This document shows, piece after piece, positions 37,400 through 48,432 of a stretch of 64,000 nucleotides of DNA. The first letter of the stretch is position 1. Each line of letters opens with the position of its first letter. The stretch is from Drosophila pseudoobscura. Taxonomy: Eukaryota; Arthropoda; Insecta; Diptera; Drosophilidae. The stretch covers positions 15,943,001 through 16,007,000 of the forward strand of contig NC_046683.1 in assembly GCF_009870125.1 (NCBI RefSeq), written 5' to 3'. The notes beneath the pieces were generated by a model. It searched no databases. It was not told the origin of the DNA and saw only the letters and a program-made list of their open reading frames with translations. The position numbers and the translations under genes are program-made.

Positions 37400-39260
37400 A
37401 AAGTACCTCACACTTCTGGCTCTGGGCAACGGTAAATTGCCAAGGGAGTCAACGGTTCGCTCGGCACTCTGTGTACTTTTGCCTATATACACATACACCA
37501 GCACCACCACCGAGACCCCAGACCCCAGACCAAAGACCTATACCCAGGCCCAGGCCCAGGCCCATCATTCGCGCAGATTCATTCAATTCACAATTGAATT
37601 GAATTGAATTTCGGTATTCATTTTGGAATTTTGCCTGAAAAAAAAAAAAAAAACGCTTGCAGCTATTTGGACCCCGTTCAGCAAAGTTCTTCACCGTCAT
37701 CGTCTTCGTCGTCAACCTCTTGTTCTGCTTATCATCTTTGCGGACAGTCCGGCCACAGTTCCAGTCCCAGTCCCCTGTCCGTTGAGGCGGAACGGCTCGG
37801 AGAGGTTCGGAGGTTCGGAGGTTCGGAGGTTCGCTTTCTAAACAGAGGCGGCTGGCAGGCAAATGTTACATACCCGTACGCCATGGTCGAAAAGTGAAAA
37901 CAAATTTGGCCAAAAAACGAATTTCTAATTGAAACAACCGGGTCAAAGGGTGTACGATCCCGGCCAGAGGCTCCATGACCTCCATGGCTTAGAAAATAGC
38001 TATCCCAAGTTAAGTAAAATCGGATGACTACTAGATGTCTTGGAGCTCGAAGTCAGGCCTACTGGTTTGTTTACTCAGTTGTATATTTGTAAGTTGTGGA
38101 ATAATTCTCATAAGTCTTTCCATAATTCTAACTTTCGATTAGCTTTTGTCTGGAAAGTCGCTGTATATTTTCTACAATCGCAATCTTATTGAATTGGTCC
38201 AGGGTAAAGCTTGTCAGCTGCCGCATCCAGATCGATTGTGAAAAATATTCCGCACCACTGGACAGAATTGAAGCCGATTATTCAACGCAGCACCCTACTG
38301 GGTGCGAGGGCCTTAAGGGTGCACTTCGACTTTGCCAAGGTGGCTATCGATGTGGTCCTGCTTATCTTTTTCCACGTTTTTCATTTTGAGACTTTGAGGA
38401 AATTGGAGCTCCCTTCCGAGACTTGGAATATCCAAATGTTGGTTTCCTTTTTTTTTAGTACATCGTTTGTTGGTCGCCATCGATGGTCGTCATTCTCAGG
38501 CAATGAGGCGGCGTTTGATAAACTTTGCTGATGTAAATTATGCATCTAATTCAAAAGTTTTTTCCTATTGCGGAGCTCATCAGATGTCGAATCGTAAATG
38601 GAGATGCATCATCGGAGAAACCTGTTTCAGATAATGATGAAACCCGATTTCTGTAAATGCATAAAGGATGCAACTTAACGAGGAGTCAAGGTTCGAATCA
38701 TTACCGGCACTCCGATGATCTCGCTCTATGGCCCGCTGATCCTGAAGCTCTGGAAGCCTATACCTTGAATTTGAATTTTCTATATTTCGATCTAAAACGG
38801 GTCCAAACAGCGTTTAGAGAGCACATTTCGTCAGACTCTGTGGGTCGAAGTGTCCATAAGTCGAACGTTTTCTTTGGATAATAGTGTTTCGAGTTATGGA
38901 AGTTATGATGGGTGGTGTACAAAGAAAAGATAATGTTGCAGGTTTTTGAGGATGATTGGATCTCTTTTAAATAAAAAAGTTTTAAGTCGTCGTCCTGGCC
39001 CGATATTTGACTCATATCGGTGCAAGCTACCGAAGCGGAAAAAGTGAGGCGGGAGCTCGCTGTGGGCTTGCCCTCTAGTGTTTTATATTCGTTGACCCAG
39101 AAAGATCTATACAGAGGCCACTTAGTGGACGTCATCTCTGAGAATTTTCAGTGGATCAATGAATGTTTCGGATACATGCGGGATTCAAAGTCACCGAGTT
39201 CAGAGTGTTCCTCTGTTCCTCCTGGGATAAAATTGGACAACAGTGAGTGTTTCTGTATAT
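37400..39260. other. intergenic region with possible decayed coding sequence
   Basis: No intact gene is visible. Fragments around 38190-38530 (a 106-codon plus-strand frame), 38680-38760 and 39020-39230 have mixed codon usage and could be remnants of a plus-strand gene, but I recognise no family and no start-to-stop structure. Low-complexity T-runs are at 37637-37653. Confidence 0.35.
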
Positions 39261-39318
39261 TCGGTTTATTCATCACTGATTCATTTGGGGTCTACAAGGC
39301 CAAATATCCGATGTGGAT

Positions 39319-40261
39319 CTAGTTGCGGCGGTTGCGTCTGCGGTTGCGACGGATACGACGTTTGGCGTTCTGGCGCTGGCGGCGGCGGGCCGCACGGTGG
39401 CGACGGTTGGCACGGCTGCGGTTGCGACGGCTGCGGCGACCCTGACTACGGCGCTTCTTGTTGAGGCGGCGGCGAACGCGGCGTCGCTTGGCCTGGGCGC
39501 GGCGTCGGTTCTGGGCGTTGCGCCGGCGCATGGCCTGAAGGCGCCTACGAAGGGCTTTGTTCTGATCCTGCTGGCGGCGGAACTCGAACTCCTTCAAGAT
39601 GGCGCTGCTAGAAGCCTGGGAGCCGGATCCGGAGCCGGGGCGGCTGCCGCCTCGACGGAGGCCAGATTCGGCGCGATTGTGCTGGTAACCGACCAGGTCG
39701 AAGCTGTCCTCCTCGCTGTCCAGATTGTCCTCGTCGTTTTTGGCACTGGCCCTGTAGGCGCCCACATACTTCTCGTCCTCGCTGTTGTCGTCATCCTCGC
39801 CGTCGTCGTCATCGTTATCTTCTTGGCTGTAGTCGGTAAGGGCACGTCTGGACGGTGCTGCTGTTGATGTTCCTGTTGGTGATGCTGTCGCTGTTGGTGT
39901 TGTTGGGGAGCTGGTGGATGTTGAAGTAGTTGGTCCCGTAGTAGTAGCAGTTGTGGTTGGGGTGACGGTAGGGGAAGTAGTGCCAGTGGTTGCTGTGGGG
40001 GGACATGGGGGAGTGCCGTTCTTCAAGGCCAGCAGCTGGCTAAGACTCCGGGCCTCCAACTGGTTTGGTTGCTTTAAGAGGCGGTATCTCAGCCGGGCGA
40101 CGCTCTCCTCATCGCTGCGTTCCGCTGTAAAAAGGAACCGAAAAGTAGTGTCGGCCAGGGATAAGTGGTCCCCGATAATCAGGGGTAAAGGGTCACTCAC
40201 CGGCAGCCTGGGCCACGGCTGTTGCGGCTACCAATAGCAAAGCGCAACATAAGAACTTCAT
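39319..40261 (-). CDS. secreted Thr-rich / acidic / Arg-rich tail protein (family member 1)
   Basis: Exon 1 is 40261-40201 and exon 2 is 40124-39319; the 76-bp intron (GTGAGT...TTACAG) is in phase 1 and rebuilds Ala21. The product is 288 aa. The signal peptide is residues 1-20. A spacer ends LLALKNGT, followed by a Thr/Pro/Ser run (about 62-112), SRRAL, an acidic block (119-161) and a tail from about 200 to the end that is mostly Arg with Gln, Asn and Lys. An AATAAA on the minus strand (39265-39270) lies about 50 bases past the stop. It shares the exon structure, the order of segments and the RRA junction with the two genes immediately upstream at 41118 and 42925. Not recognised; secretion is predicted, function unknown. 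Confidence 0.9.
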
Positions 40262-40364
40262 GGCTCGACTTGGGGCTTATCCTTCTCCGCTGGTACTGTT
40301 TGAATCTCAGTCTCTGTCTATAGCTCTGGATCGGGGCTGTTGCTCTGCCTTAGGGAAGGTCGCT

Positions 40365-40405
40365 GTTTGACTGTGCCATTGCCAGCGGCCACTCTGGATT
40401 ATATA
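40365..40405 (-). promoter_or_regulatory. TATA box and initiator of family member 1
   Basis: TATATAA is read on the minus strand at 40405-40399, and AGTCAAAC follows about 33-35 bases later, with the likely start of transcription near 40368. The leader would be about 107 bases. Confidence 0.7.
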
Positions 40406-40710
40406 CCCAACCCGGGCTCAACGCTTCAGTTACTGTTGACTCTACAGAAGCAACAAAAATTTGCCGAAAATGTCTCATTATCATTTCTTTTCGCAAATTT
40501 GCAAATTTAAAAAAGTTTTTGCATAAATTTCGGTGACACCACCAGCGTCTTCATCGCCACAGGTCTATCGCCCATCGCCCATCGCCCCTTTGCGGTTGAA
40601 CTAGTTTGACCCTCGTTCTAGTATCTAGCATCTAGAATTGATTCTGGTACAGATTCTCGCTACAGTGCAGACTAATGATTCGAAACGGTATTCTATATTG
40701 GACCTAGCCA

Positions 40711-40925
40711 TTATTTTTCTCCAAGAACTATTGCATATCCATTCATCCCATGCTGAATCAAAGAAATCACAAATTTTTCTGCTGTTTTAGGAGCTATTCC
40801 ATAGCGAACCAATTTTCTACAGATGGATGGCATGCCTTCATGTTCTCCATAAGAACTTATGTGGGGACAAGCGTTTTGGGCAGCAAACAGAGTGGTGCTT
40901 AGTAGTCCTCCCAAGCAAGTTTGCA
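40711..40925 (-). pseudogene. possible orphan exon or decayed small gene
   Basis: The minus strand shows a good acceptor (ACATTTTCAG, ending at 40926) followed by about 70 open codons ending in TAA. They encode a non-repetitive peptide with spaced Cys (TCLGG, NACPH, SICRK) and a helical end (TAEKFVISLIQHGMNGY). Upstream on the same strand, GTAAGC near 41004 would splice in the matching phase to codons reading YDTNYYCPQNRGPY, but a stop lies just before these and no start codon fits. It may be a pseudogene, or a gene whose first exon I cannot place. Composition is unlike the Arg-tailed neighbours. Confidence 0.3.
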
Positions 40926-41117
40926 CTGAAAATGTTTTTTGTTTTGTTTTCGGGGCCTTTTTTTTTGATCAAATCAATATTGTGGAAAGATTCCTGAGCT
41001 TACGATAAGGGCCTCTATTTTGAGGACAGTAGTAGTTCGTGTCATATGTAGGTTTTCTTTATTTGTGCTCATGGATGGTGGTCACATGGACTGTTCAGGG
41101 AGTCTGGGCTTTTGGGA

Positions 41118-41942
41118 TTAGTTACGCACGCGGATACGGCGGTTCCTGTTGGGCGTGGCCTGGCGGAAGCGCTTGATCAGGCGTTGGTTCCGGCGACGGG
41201 TGCGACGCTGGCGCTGGCGATTCAACTGCTGCTTGCGACGGCGCTGCTGCTGCTGACGGCGCTTCTGGCGACGGCGCTGCTGCTTCTGCTGCTGGCGACG
41301 GCGGCGCTGGTTTAGCTTGCGACGTTGCTGGCGGCGCTGGCGACGGAGACGGTTCTGGCGACGGCGGCTTGAGTTGTTGCGGGTGGCCCGGGCGGCGGAG
41401 GCAGCCACGGCATGGGAATCGTCCCCCTCCGCATCCTCATCATCGTCATGCTCGAAACCGGCCAACTGGTGCTCATTGAACTCCTCCTCCTCTTCGTCAT
41501 CATTGCTGTCCAACTGACGGGACCCGGTGCCGGTGCCGGTGCCGGTGCCAGTGCCAGTTCCAGTGGCAGTTGGGCTGGCGGTGGTGGGGCTGGTGGTGCT
41601 CGTGCCAGTGCTTGTTGTGGGTGATGTGGGTGTGACACTGGTGGTTGTCGTGCCGGTACCGGTGGTGGTTGGCGCCACCGTAGTGGTGGTGGTCGTGCCC
41701 TTCAGGCTGTTGATGATGTCCGTCAGCTGAGTGGCACTCAGGCGACCCTGTGCGTTGGGCTCATCGCGCTGCCGGCCAAAGAGCTGATAGTTCTGGCCAC
41801 TGTTGGCCTGGTGGGGCTTTGCTGCAAGTGTTTTGGGTTCAGATTTGGCGGTTCGTTGTCTTGGCTCAAGCTGTGAGCACTACTTACCGCTGGCAATGGC
41901 TGCCAGGCAGACCACTACGAGTAATCCCTTGAGCATATGCAT
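41118..41942 (-). CDS. secreted Thr-rich / acidic / Arg-Gln-rich tail protein (family member 2)
   Basis: Exon 1 is 41942-41888 and exon 2 is 41821-41118. The 66-bp phase-1 intron (GTAAGT...TTGCAG) rebuilds Ala19. The product is 252 aa; a second in-frame Met at 41936 is an alternative start. The signal peptide is about 1-19. The spacer ends INSLKG at 55-60, followed by a Thr run with a GTGTG repeat (61-118), an Asp/Glu block (about 124-153) and a tail (about 170-252) of Arg and Gln with Asn. An AATAAA on the minus strand at 41058-41063 follows the stop. The SLKG-TTTTTT junction is identical to that of the gene at 42925, which argues for duplication. Function unknown; the very basic tail could bind acidic polymers or the acidic block of its sisters (inference). 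Confidence 0.9.
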
Positions 41943-42027
41943 GTCCTAGACGATATGATTCTACTGGGCTTGGCTAGGGCGGAATCTGGCTGCTTGCGAA
42001 TCTCTCTCGATGGCTGGGCTCGGTGTG

Positions 42028-42062
42028 ACTGACTTCGAAGGGCCCAGCCTGGCATATTTATA
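42028..42062 (-). promoter_or_regulatory. TATA box and initiator of family member 2
   Basis: TATAAATA is read on the minus strand from 42062, and TCAGTC, a consensus arthropod initiator, lies 31-36 bases downstream, giving transcription from about 42030. Confidence 0.75.
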
Positions 42063-42079
42063 CATATGTCACCAACTTA

Positions 42080-42870
42080 CAACGCCAAGGCCCTTCGTGG
42101 CCCTCAAAGATGTAACACTTACGAACGCTTACGCTTACAACAACAAAAATCGCACTCGCTCAGGAAGAGGAAAAGAGATAGATGGATGGATGCCATAGAG
42201 TGGGTCCATGGTTTGGTCCAAGTGTGGTCCGAAGAAAGGGCACAAGAAAGCGCTGACCAAGATGTAAGTCGTTTTGCATAAAGCCATAAATAATCAAAGC
42301 CAGAGCCAAAGCCAAGCCGAATCCGCTGACCCCTCGCAAGAACCTCGTAACCTCAGCAGCGATCGCTCCCCATTTGCATAGCTCGCGAATCGATCCATCG
42401 ATTAGCATTAGCATATTCATACATGGAGTCAGGCCAGAATCTCCTCAGACTTCTACCTAAGGGCGAAAGTGTAGTCGATGTCAATGAACCGCTGTCTGAG
42501 CCCAACATAACCGTACAGATCCAGTTCATTAATGATTCGCATGGGGAACAATCAGCTCTGTTGTACAGAGGAATAGTGGATCCAATGAAAGCTTAATTAG
42601 TTCCTGGAATTGGTCTCCAAGAACAATTAGATATGGAATATAAATCCTTCCATAAGATGGCACTATGCATACTTTTATACTAGTAGTATCCCCTGATCTC
42701 TGCTTGGAAGATCTTCAGGATGTTCAGGAATACGCAATTAATACAAGATCTTTAAAGATTTCTGCCATTTCTTCACTAGATCACCAATATTTTTGAATCA
42801 ATTCCAACACTCTTAATAGATCTCAGAAAATCTGGAGATGGAGATAAACGTTTGATTCGCATACAATATT
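42080..42870. other. spacer between family members 2 and 3
   Basis: I see no gene here. The right edge holds the minus-strand AATAAA (42873-42878) of the next gene. The rest is ordinary AT-rich spacer. Confidence 0.5.
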
Positions 42871-42924
42871 ATTTTATTTCAGGCGCTTGGTCAAAGTCGA
42901 ATTGGGGATCGGATTTCGAGGGTC

Positions 42925-43901
42925 CTAGAAACGGACGACACGGCGACCGCCACGACGACGGCGCATCAGCTGGCGCAGGCGGCGACGCTGGTTCAGGCGC
43001 TGACGGCGACGCTGGCGCTGGCTCTGCTGACGGCGTCGGCGGCTCTGGTTGTTGCGACGGCGGCGCTGGCGCTGGGCCTTGCTGCGGCTCCGATTGCGAC
43101 GGTCGCGGCGCGTCGAGCGACGGCGGTTCTGCTTCTGGATGCGGCGCACGCGCTGCGAGTTGCGACGGTCGGCACGGCGCTGGCGGCGCAGAAGGGCCCG
43201 CAGTCGCTGGTTGTGCTCCTGCTGCAGACGCTGGATGCGACGACGGTTGCGCTGATCCGCCTGGAACTGGCGCCACTGCAGCTCGGTGGGGCGCGCCACG
43301 GCCGCGTTGGAGTTGGATTCCACCTGTTGGACGGCATTGCCTCCGGATCCAGCGGCAAGCAGATAGTACTCGTCATCATCATCGTCGGTCTCATCGTCGT
43401 CTTCTATGTTGCCGCTGCCCGCCTGCTCCTCATCGTCCTCCTCGTCGTCGTAGGCACGGGCCAGCTCCTCGTCGGAGTCCCCATCATTGTCATTGCCAAA
43501 GGCCCGACGTGTAGTCGCGGTTGGACTAGTAGTCGGCGAGGTCGTCGCGGTCGATGTACCTGACGTTGTGGTGGGAGAAGTAGTAGGGGACGTGGTTGTG
43601 GGCGTTGTCGGCGAGGTTGTGGTCGTTGTCGCAGCCGCCGTGGTGGTTGTGGTTGTGGTGCCCTTCAGGGAGCTGAACTTGTTGGCTATGGAGGAGGTGA
43701 ATCTGCCCTCCGGCTGGCCATCCTCGAGGCGGCCCGCGGAGCGCAGGCCCAGGCGATAGCTCTGCCGGCGTTCGGCTGCAAATTGGAGGTTGTAGTATCC
43801 CATGGACCAGGAGTGCTCTGGGAGGACTTACCAAGAGTGGCTGACGGGGCTAGAACGGCGCAGAAGGCCAGCGCCAAGCACAGCTGTAGCAGGCAGTGCA
43901 T
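42925..43901 (-). CDS. secreted Thr-rich / acidic / Arg-rich tail protein (family member 3)
   Basis: Exon 1 is 43901-43832 and exon 2 is 43775-42925. The 56-bp phase-1 intron (GTAAGT...TTGCAG) rebuilds Ala24. The product is 306 aa. The signal peptide (about 1-23) is Cys/Leu-rich. The spacer ends FSSLKG at 57-62, followed by a Thr/Ser/Pro run (63 to about 111), RRAF, a long Asp/Glu block (about 115-160) and an Arg/Gln/Asn tail from about 185 onward ending RRVVRF. A non-splicing read-through from 43803 would also stay open, so an unspliced form would give a different N-terminus without a signal peptide. A minus-strand AATAAA is at 42873-42878. Not recognised beyond its cluster relatives. Confidence 0.9.
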
Positions 43902-44004
43902 TCTGGGTCGGATTGGATGTTGGATATTGGATATTGGATGGATGAAAGGACCTGGAAAGGATTGGATTCAGCTACTTGTTGTCTCTGAGCTGGCACTCGC
44001 AACT

Positions 44005-44038
44005 GACTGACAACTGACGAGAGTCCGGCGATTATATA
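44005..44038 (-). promoter_or_regulatory. TATA box and initiator of family member 3
   Basis: TATATAAT is read on the minus strand from 44038. Overlapping TCAGTCAGTT initiator copies lie about 29-38 bases downstream, placing the transcription start near 44008. Confidence 0.75.
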
Positions 44039-44049
44039 GCCCGTCAAAG

Positions 44050-46235
44050 TCAAAGTTCTGGTCAGAACCGTTGATCGATTGCCATCACTCCACCTCGTCC
44101 ACCCCTCTCTCTGGCAGTGCTATTAGCTGGGCCGAGAAGCGCCCCAGGCGGGTCAAAGTGAACAGGGGCCATGGTTCAGCAGACGAGTGTTATGCTAATT
44201 CTCCACACATTTCTCTTGCTTGCCAAAACATTCTCTCCAGTTGAACCAATGATTGATTGACGTCAGATTTGAGAACTCAACTTGGAACTGGGAGAGCTTC
44301 GTAGAATGGCACAACAAGAAGAGCTTGACCCCTACCATCGGTCACAAACTATTTCGCACTTGACTCAGTTGGTTTCTTCGTTGCGGCCACTGTGGACACA
44401 GCGGACACATCCAAAGAAATGCCAGTAGTGGCATCCCCCTTCATTGCAAGTGTTTCTTCGTAAGGATATGTATGGAATTGTATACGTATCATGTCTGGAA
44501 TTGTGTTGGGTTCTAGTTATACTGTCCCAATCGTCAGACTGATCCTAGCTCTGCTCCTGATCATACCATAAATTTTTCCAGTCCTATAAAAAGACAGTTA
44601 TTGCCTAATTTTGATGTTCAAAGGTAAAAGTAAGGTGATGAATATGGTTCGTGTTATTCGATTGTTAATCGATTAATTAATAAATATTTTGCTCCACTGA
44701 ACAGATTAGTAAACAGTAAATGTTCAATAAGTGTAATGCATGGAGATCTACTATCATATGAATTCAGTAGAATTGAAGTTCTGAGATGACATGAATTGAG
44801 AATAAAAAGCTTGGTAATACGTCAACATTATTATAAAACAAAATTAGTGCAATCTTATAGTCATTTCAGTAATATCCATTAGGTTAAAGTGCATTTCCAG
44901 TATACTTCTACAGCTACTTACTTAGAAAATGCGGTGTCCAAGGAGATTTTCTATGTATCTTCTTCCGAAATTATGAAATATGTAATGCAAATATTTGTAA
45001 CATCAAATGAATAAAATTAGAAAAGGTCCATAGATTGAAGTATCAGGACAAATTTAGTCGAGTATATAAGTGCATACATGTATAATAAATATATAAAATA
45101 TACAGTTGTTTATTATGTAATTTTGTGCCAAGCTATTCTTGAATTCCCACATATCTGAAAGGTCGATTAAAGCCAAGGAAGTCCTTGGTTTCATTAAAAG
45201 CCGGTCTATGGCATTCCTGGATCATATTACCCCAATTTTACCACAATATGTCCCTCCTGTTCCTGCTGATTGGTCTCCTCTGTGCCTTAAATGTTTCAAA
45301 ATGGGCTTCTCTTGAAACCCTTTCTTGGGTCTTATTAACATTCACTCTCTTGAAAGCCGAGTAATGTGCCACGGAATGCCTTTTCTCTACAAACTTCTCT
45401 CCGTTTTGGAGCCCTCAATTGCCCTCATCGGTCCACTTAGTAGGCTTTACTTTCCTCTGCATCTTCTAACTACACGGAACATTATTTTTTTGTCCATAGT
45501 CTTTGCCATAATTATAATAAATTTCTCTATTTGCTTTTCTTTGTGCACTTTTGCTTTGAAGGTCACAAACACGTTACTGATTTACAGAATTTAATTGAAC
45601 TTAACTTTAAACTTATTTTGTTAGGCTTTGGGCTTTCCCCTGACCATAATTGTCTCTCAGTTAGGGCCAATAAATCTGTGCCACCGGGTCAGAGTTTTTG
45701 CCACAGTCTTTCTTAACTTGAAATTTAAAATGCATATACATATACATATGTAAGAACCACTATTATCCAAAAAATAGTGCGGCTAATGGGGACTTCGACT
45801 TAAAGAGTTGGACGTAATGTGCTCCCCAAATGCTGTTGCCACCCATTTTAGTTGGAAATCTATCAAATTCCAGTCACAGACGTTCGAGTTATAGAAGTTC
45901 AACTGTGGCTTTGTTCAATAATTGTTCCCTATCATTTTCTAAAAAAAAAACCCAGACCTTAATGGGGAATAAATGGGAACGCCATTAATAAATTCAATAA
46001 GTTGGAAATCGGAGAATAATCTTTACCAGAATATGGCGATTTTTTGGGATCTGTTGTCAAAATATTCTAAGAGGTGTATATGAATATACGTAAACGCCCT
46101 ATAGCTTAGTCACGGGTATAAGCCATGGGTACAATGCCAAAAATAAATATGTAACTTTGAAAATTTGTGAGCTCTACCTGCAAGCAGTCATTCCCCAAAT
46201 GGAAGGCAAATAATAAAAATAGATTATTTTCATAT
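44050..46235. other. intergenic region
   Basis: Two kilobases with no supported gene. It is AT-rich, with short frames only. The 45325-45594 frame is hydrophobic because of T-rich sequence and is not judged coding. Confidence 0.5.
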
Positions 46236-46386
46236 CACATTTTATTTCGTCATCAAATCGTTATCAATTTTTCGCAGATTTCTTGTCAGGTGCAGAGGTT
46301 CGGCTTAGCTCTTAACTATAATACTATGGAAATGGGATCGTCAGAGAAAGGACCTCTCTCCTTAATCCTCCTGGTAAAAGGCGTCG

Positions 46387-47364
46387 TTAGCCCTGCAGGA
46401 CGACTTGACCCCCGCGGCGTCGCTGGCCGCGTTGCCGGTTGCTGGTGGGTCGGATTACGCGTACGTTGCGCCGACGGTTGCCACCGACGCGGCGTCTCCT
46501 GTTACCGGAGGCACCACCACGACGACGACGACGACGTCCGTTTGAGCCGCGACGGCGAATATTGCGACGGCCGTTATTCTTGCGGCGGCGGACAACGACG
46601 CGGTTGGCGCGCTCCTCCTCAACGGCATCGGAGTCGGCGGCGGAGGCCGAGCGCTCCATGAGGGCGACGACGGCGCCGTCGGGAATGGCATCAAGAGCGG
46701 CACGGGGTACGAGAAGGGCAGCCTTGCCAGTTTTCTCATCGACGACGCTCTGGCCCTCGATCTCAATGATGCCGTCGGGCACCATGATGGCACCAGCCTG
46801 ATCCCTGGGGATCACCATTTGGGTGGGCTTTGCGTTCTTCAGAAGCTGCTGGCCGCTGGGCTGGCCGTTGGCCTGGTTCAGATTGAGGTTGAGGTTGGGG
46901 GTCTTGCGGAGGTTAACCAAGGCCTGGGCTGGCTCATCGTCCTCATCATCATCATCCTCGATATCCTCGTCCTCCTGGAAGTTGTTCTTGTTCTGGTTGT
47001 TAAGCAGAACCAACTGGCCGTGGCGGGCAAAGTTGAGGCCCAGCTGGTGCTCTAGCTCATCCTCATCATCGTCGTTGAGCTCCTCACCATTGTCATCATC
47101 ATTATCATCATCATCCTGAGGATGGACAGGCTGCGCCACATCGTCGTCGTCATCATCATCGGCCTCCTCAACAATCTCAAAGCCTTGGACAACGGCACCA
47201 GCATTGGGTAGACCCCTGGGTATGGACAGGAAGAGATACGGGTGCTGCTGCTGGAGCTGCTGCTGCTGCTGATGGCGGAGGAGCTGGCGCTGCTGAAGGC
47301 GTGGCTCGGCCAAGGCCAATGCCAGCAGGCAGCTCAGGGCGAAGAGAGCACCGAGCTTGGACAT
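46387..47364 (-). CDS. secreted Gln- and Asp-rich protein with Arg/Gly-rich tail
   Basis: A single-exon 325-aa protein starting at the Met at 47364; 15 upstream in-frame codons are Cys/Arg-rich and not signal-like. The signal peptide is about 1-19 (MSKLGALFALSCLLALALA). It is followed by a Gln-rich stretch, YLFLSIPRG, several poly-Asp/Glu runs, an Asn/Leu-rich part (NLNLNLNQ) and a central non-repetitive domain of about 70 residues (MVIPRDQAGAIMVPDG to GAVVALMERS). The basic tail of Arg, Gly and Asn ends GGQVVLQG. The structured-looking middle, with repeated VP/IPDG turns, is the part best suited to homology searches. A minus-strand AATAAA lies at 46241-46246. It belongs to the same acidic-then-basic type as its neighbours but lacks the Thr run. 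Confidence 0.9.
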   Translation of the reverse strand: MSKLGALFALSCLLALALAEPRLQQRQLLRHQQQQQLQQQHPYLFLSIPRGLPNAGAVVQGFEIVEEADDDDDDDVAQPVHPQDDDDNDDDNGEELNDDDEDELEHQLGLNFARHGQLVLLNNQNKNNFQEDEDIEDDDDEDDEPAQALVNLRKTPNLNLNLNQANGQPSGQQLLKNAKPTQMVIPRDQAGAIMVPDGIIEIEGQSVVDEKTGKAALLVPRAALDAIPDGAVVALMERSASAADSDAVEEERANRVVVRRRKNNGRRNIRRRGSNGRRRRRRGGASGNRRRRVGGNRRRNVRVIRPTSNRQRGQRRRGGQVVLQG

Positions 47365-47467
47365 GTTGCGTGGAAGGCGTGGGCGATCCTCAGAACAGCA
47401 ATTGCACAAACTGGAATCAGTCGGTGAGTGTATGGATGGGTCCTAATTGTAAGCAAAGTTCCAGAGA

Positions 47468-47504
47468 ACTGTACAGCTCGCTGCGATGGCATTAGGTTTT
47501 TATG
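47468..47504 (-). promoter_or_regulatory. TATA-like box and initiator of the 46387-47364 gene
   Basis: The minus strand reads CATAAAAAC near 47504-47496, with ACAGTTC about 33 bases downstream near 47470. The same CATAAAAA variant is used by the gene at 51950. Confidence 0.55.
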
Positions 47505-48397
47505 CGAAAAAGCTCTAGCCGCCGCAGAATGGAAGAAAGAACTCTTCTGGACCCGAACGAGGGAGAAGAAAGATGGAATCAGATGGAATATTCAGAATTG
47601 GGCTTAATTGCGGTCGATGTCGGCATAATTTCAAGTGGCGAAATTTGACCGGCACAAAAAAAAAATGGAAAAATAGAATAGAGAAAGAAAAGAACCGAAA
47701 TATTTCGTGGATGGGTATAAATGTGGTTCAGTGACCCCAAAAAAACAAAAGAAAGAGCTGGGACTCGAGTTGAATAAATAAGCAAAAGTTTAAGTCAAAT
47801 GACCAGAGCCCAAAAGGCAAACCCGAATCAGCTCCGTTGAACCCACGGGCAACGCCACAGCCACAGCCTCAGCCACAACGCAACTCCAGCGTCATGCTAA
47901 TGACAAAACAATCAGAGACACGCACCAGAGCCGATAGAAGAAGCCCATCATCCAACTTTCAGCCTCCAACATCCAAGAATAGCCAAGAATAGATGCCCAA
48001 AGCCACAATAGCCTCCCAATCAATGGGCCGCCGAGTCATGGACCTGCTGCCCAAGTCAGCGACGCATGCGAAACTGCTGGGGCACCAGCCTAGGCCCCCG
48101 ATCATATACTGCTCAAGAGTGCTCTCGCTGATACCACTCCATAAATCGCACAGGTCGAAGCCACACGAAGCCAAGATGGCCAAGATGGCCAACTATTCGC
48201 ACGCTGCTCGTGTGCCTTCAGTGACCCCCTTCCGACTCGGCTCCAAGAAGAAACCTTTGCTGATTGATTGCCCATGGTATAGGGCCCTCATTGTGATTTG
48301 AAATATGACTTTTTCTCAAAGCAGGCCCAGCCCCAGCTGGCTGTAGCAATGGGCTTGAAGGAGGAGCTACGATCATAGATTATAGAATAAGAGAAAT

Positions 48398-48432
48398 TGC
48401 CCAAAATTGCCCAAAATTGCCCAAAATTGCCA
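48398..48432. repeat. 11-bp tandem repeat
   Basis: About three tandem units of AATTGCCCAAA, the last one interrupted. No further meaning is evident. Confidence 0.8.

Noticed and set aside
38689-38704. GGTTCGAATCATTACC resembling a tRNA B box
   Set aside because: No A box or cloverleaf-forming arms at the right distance; not a tRNA.
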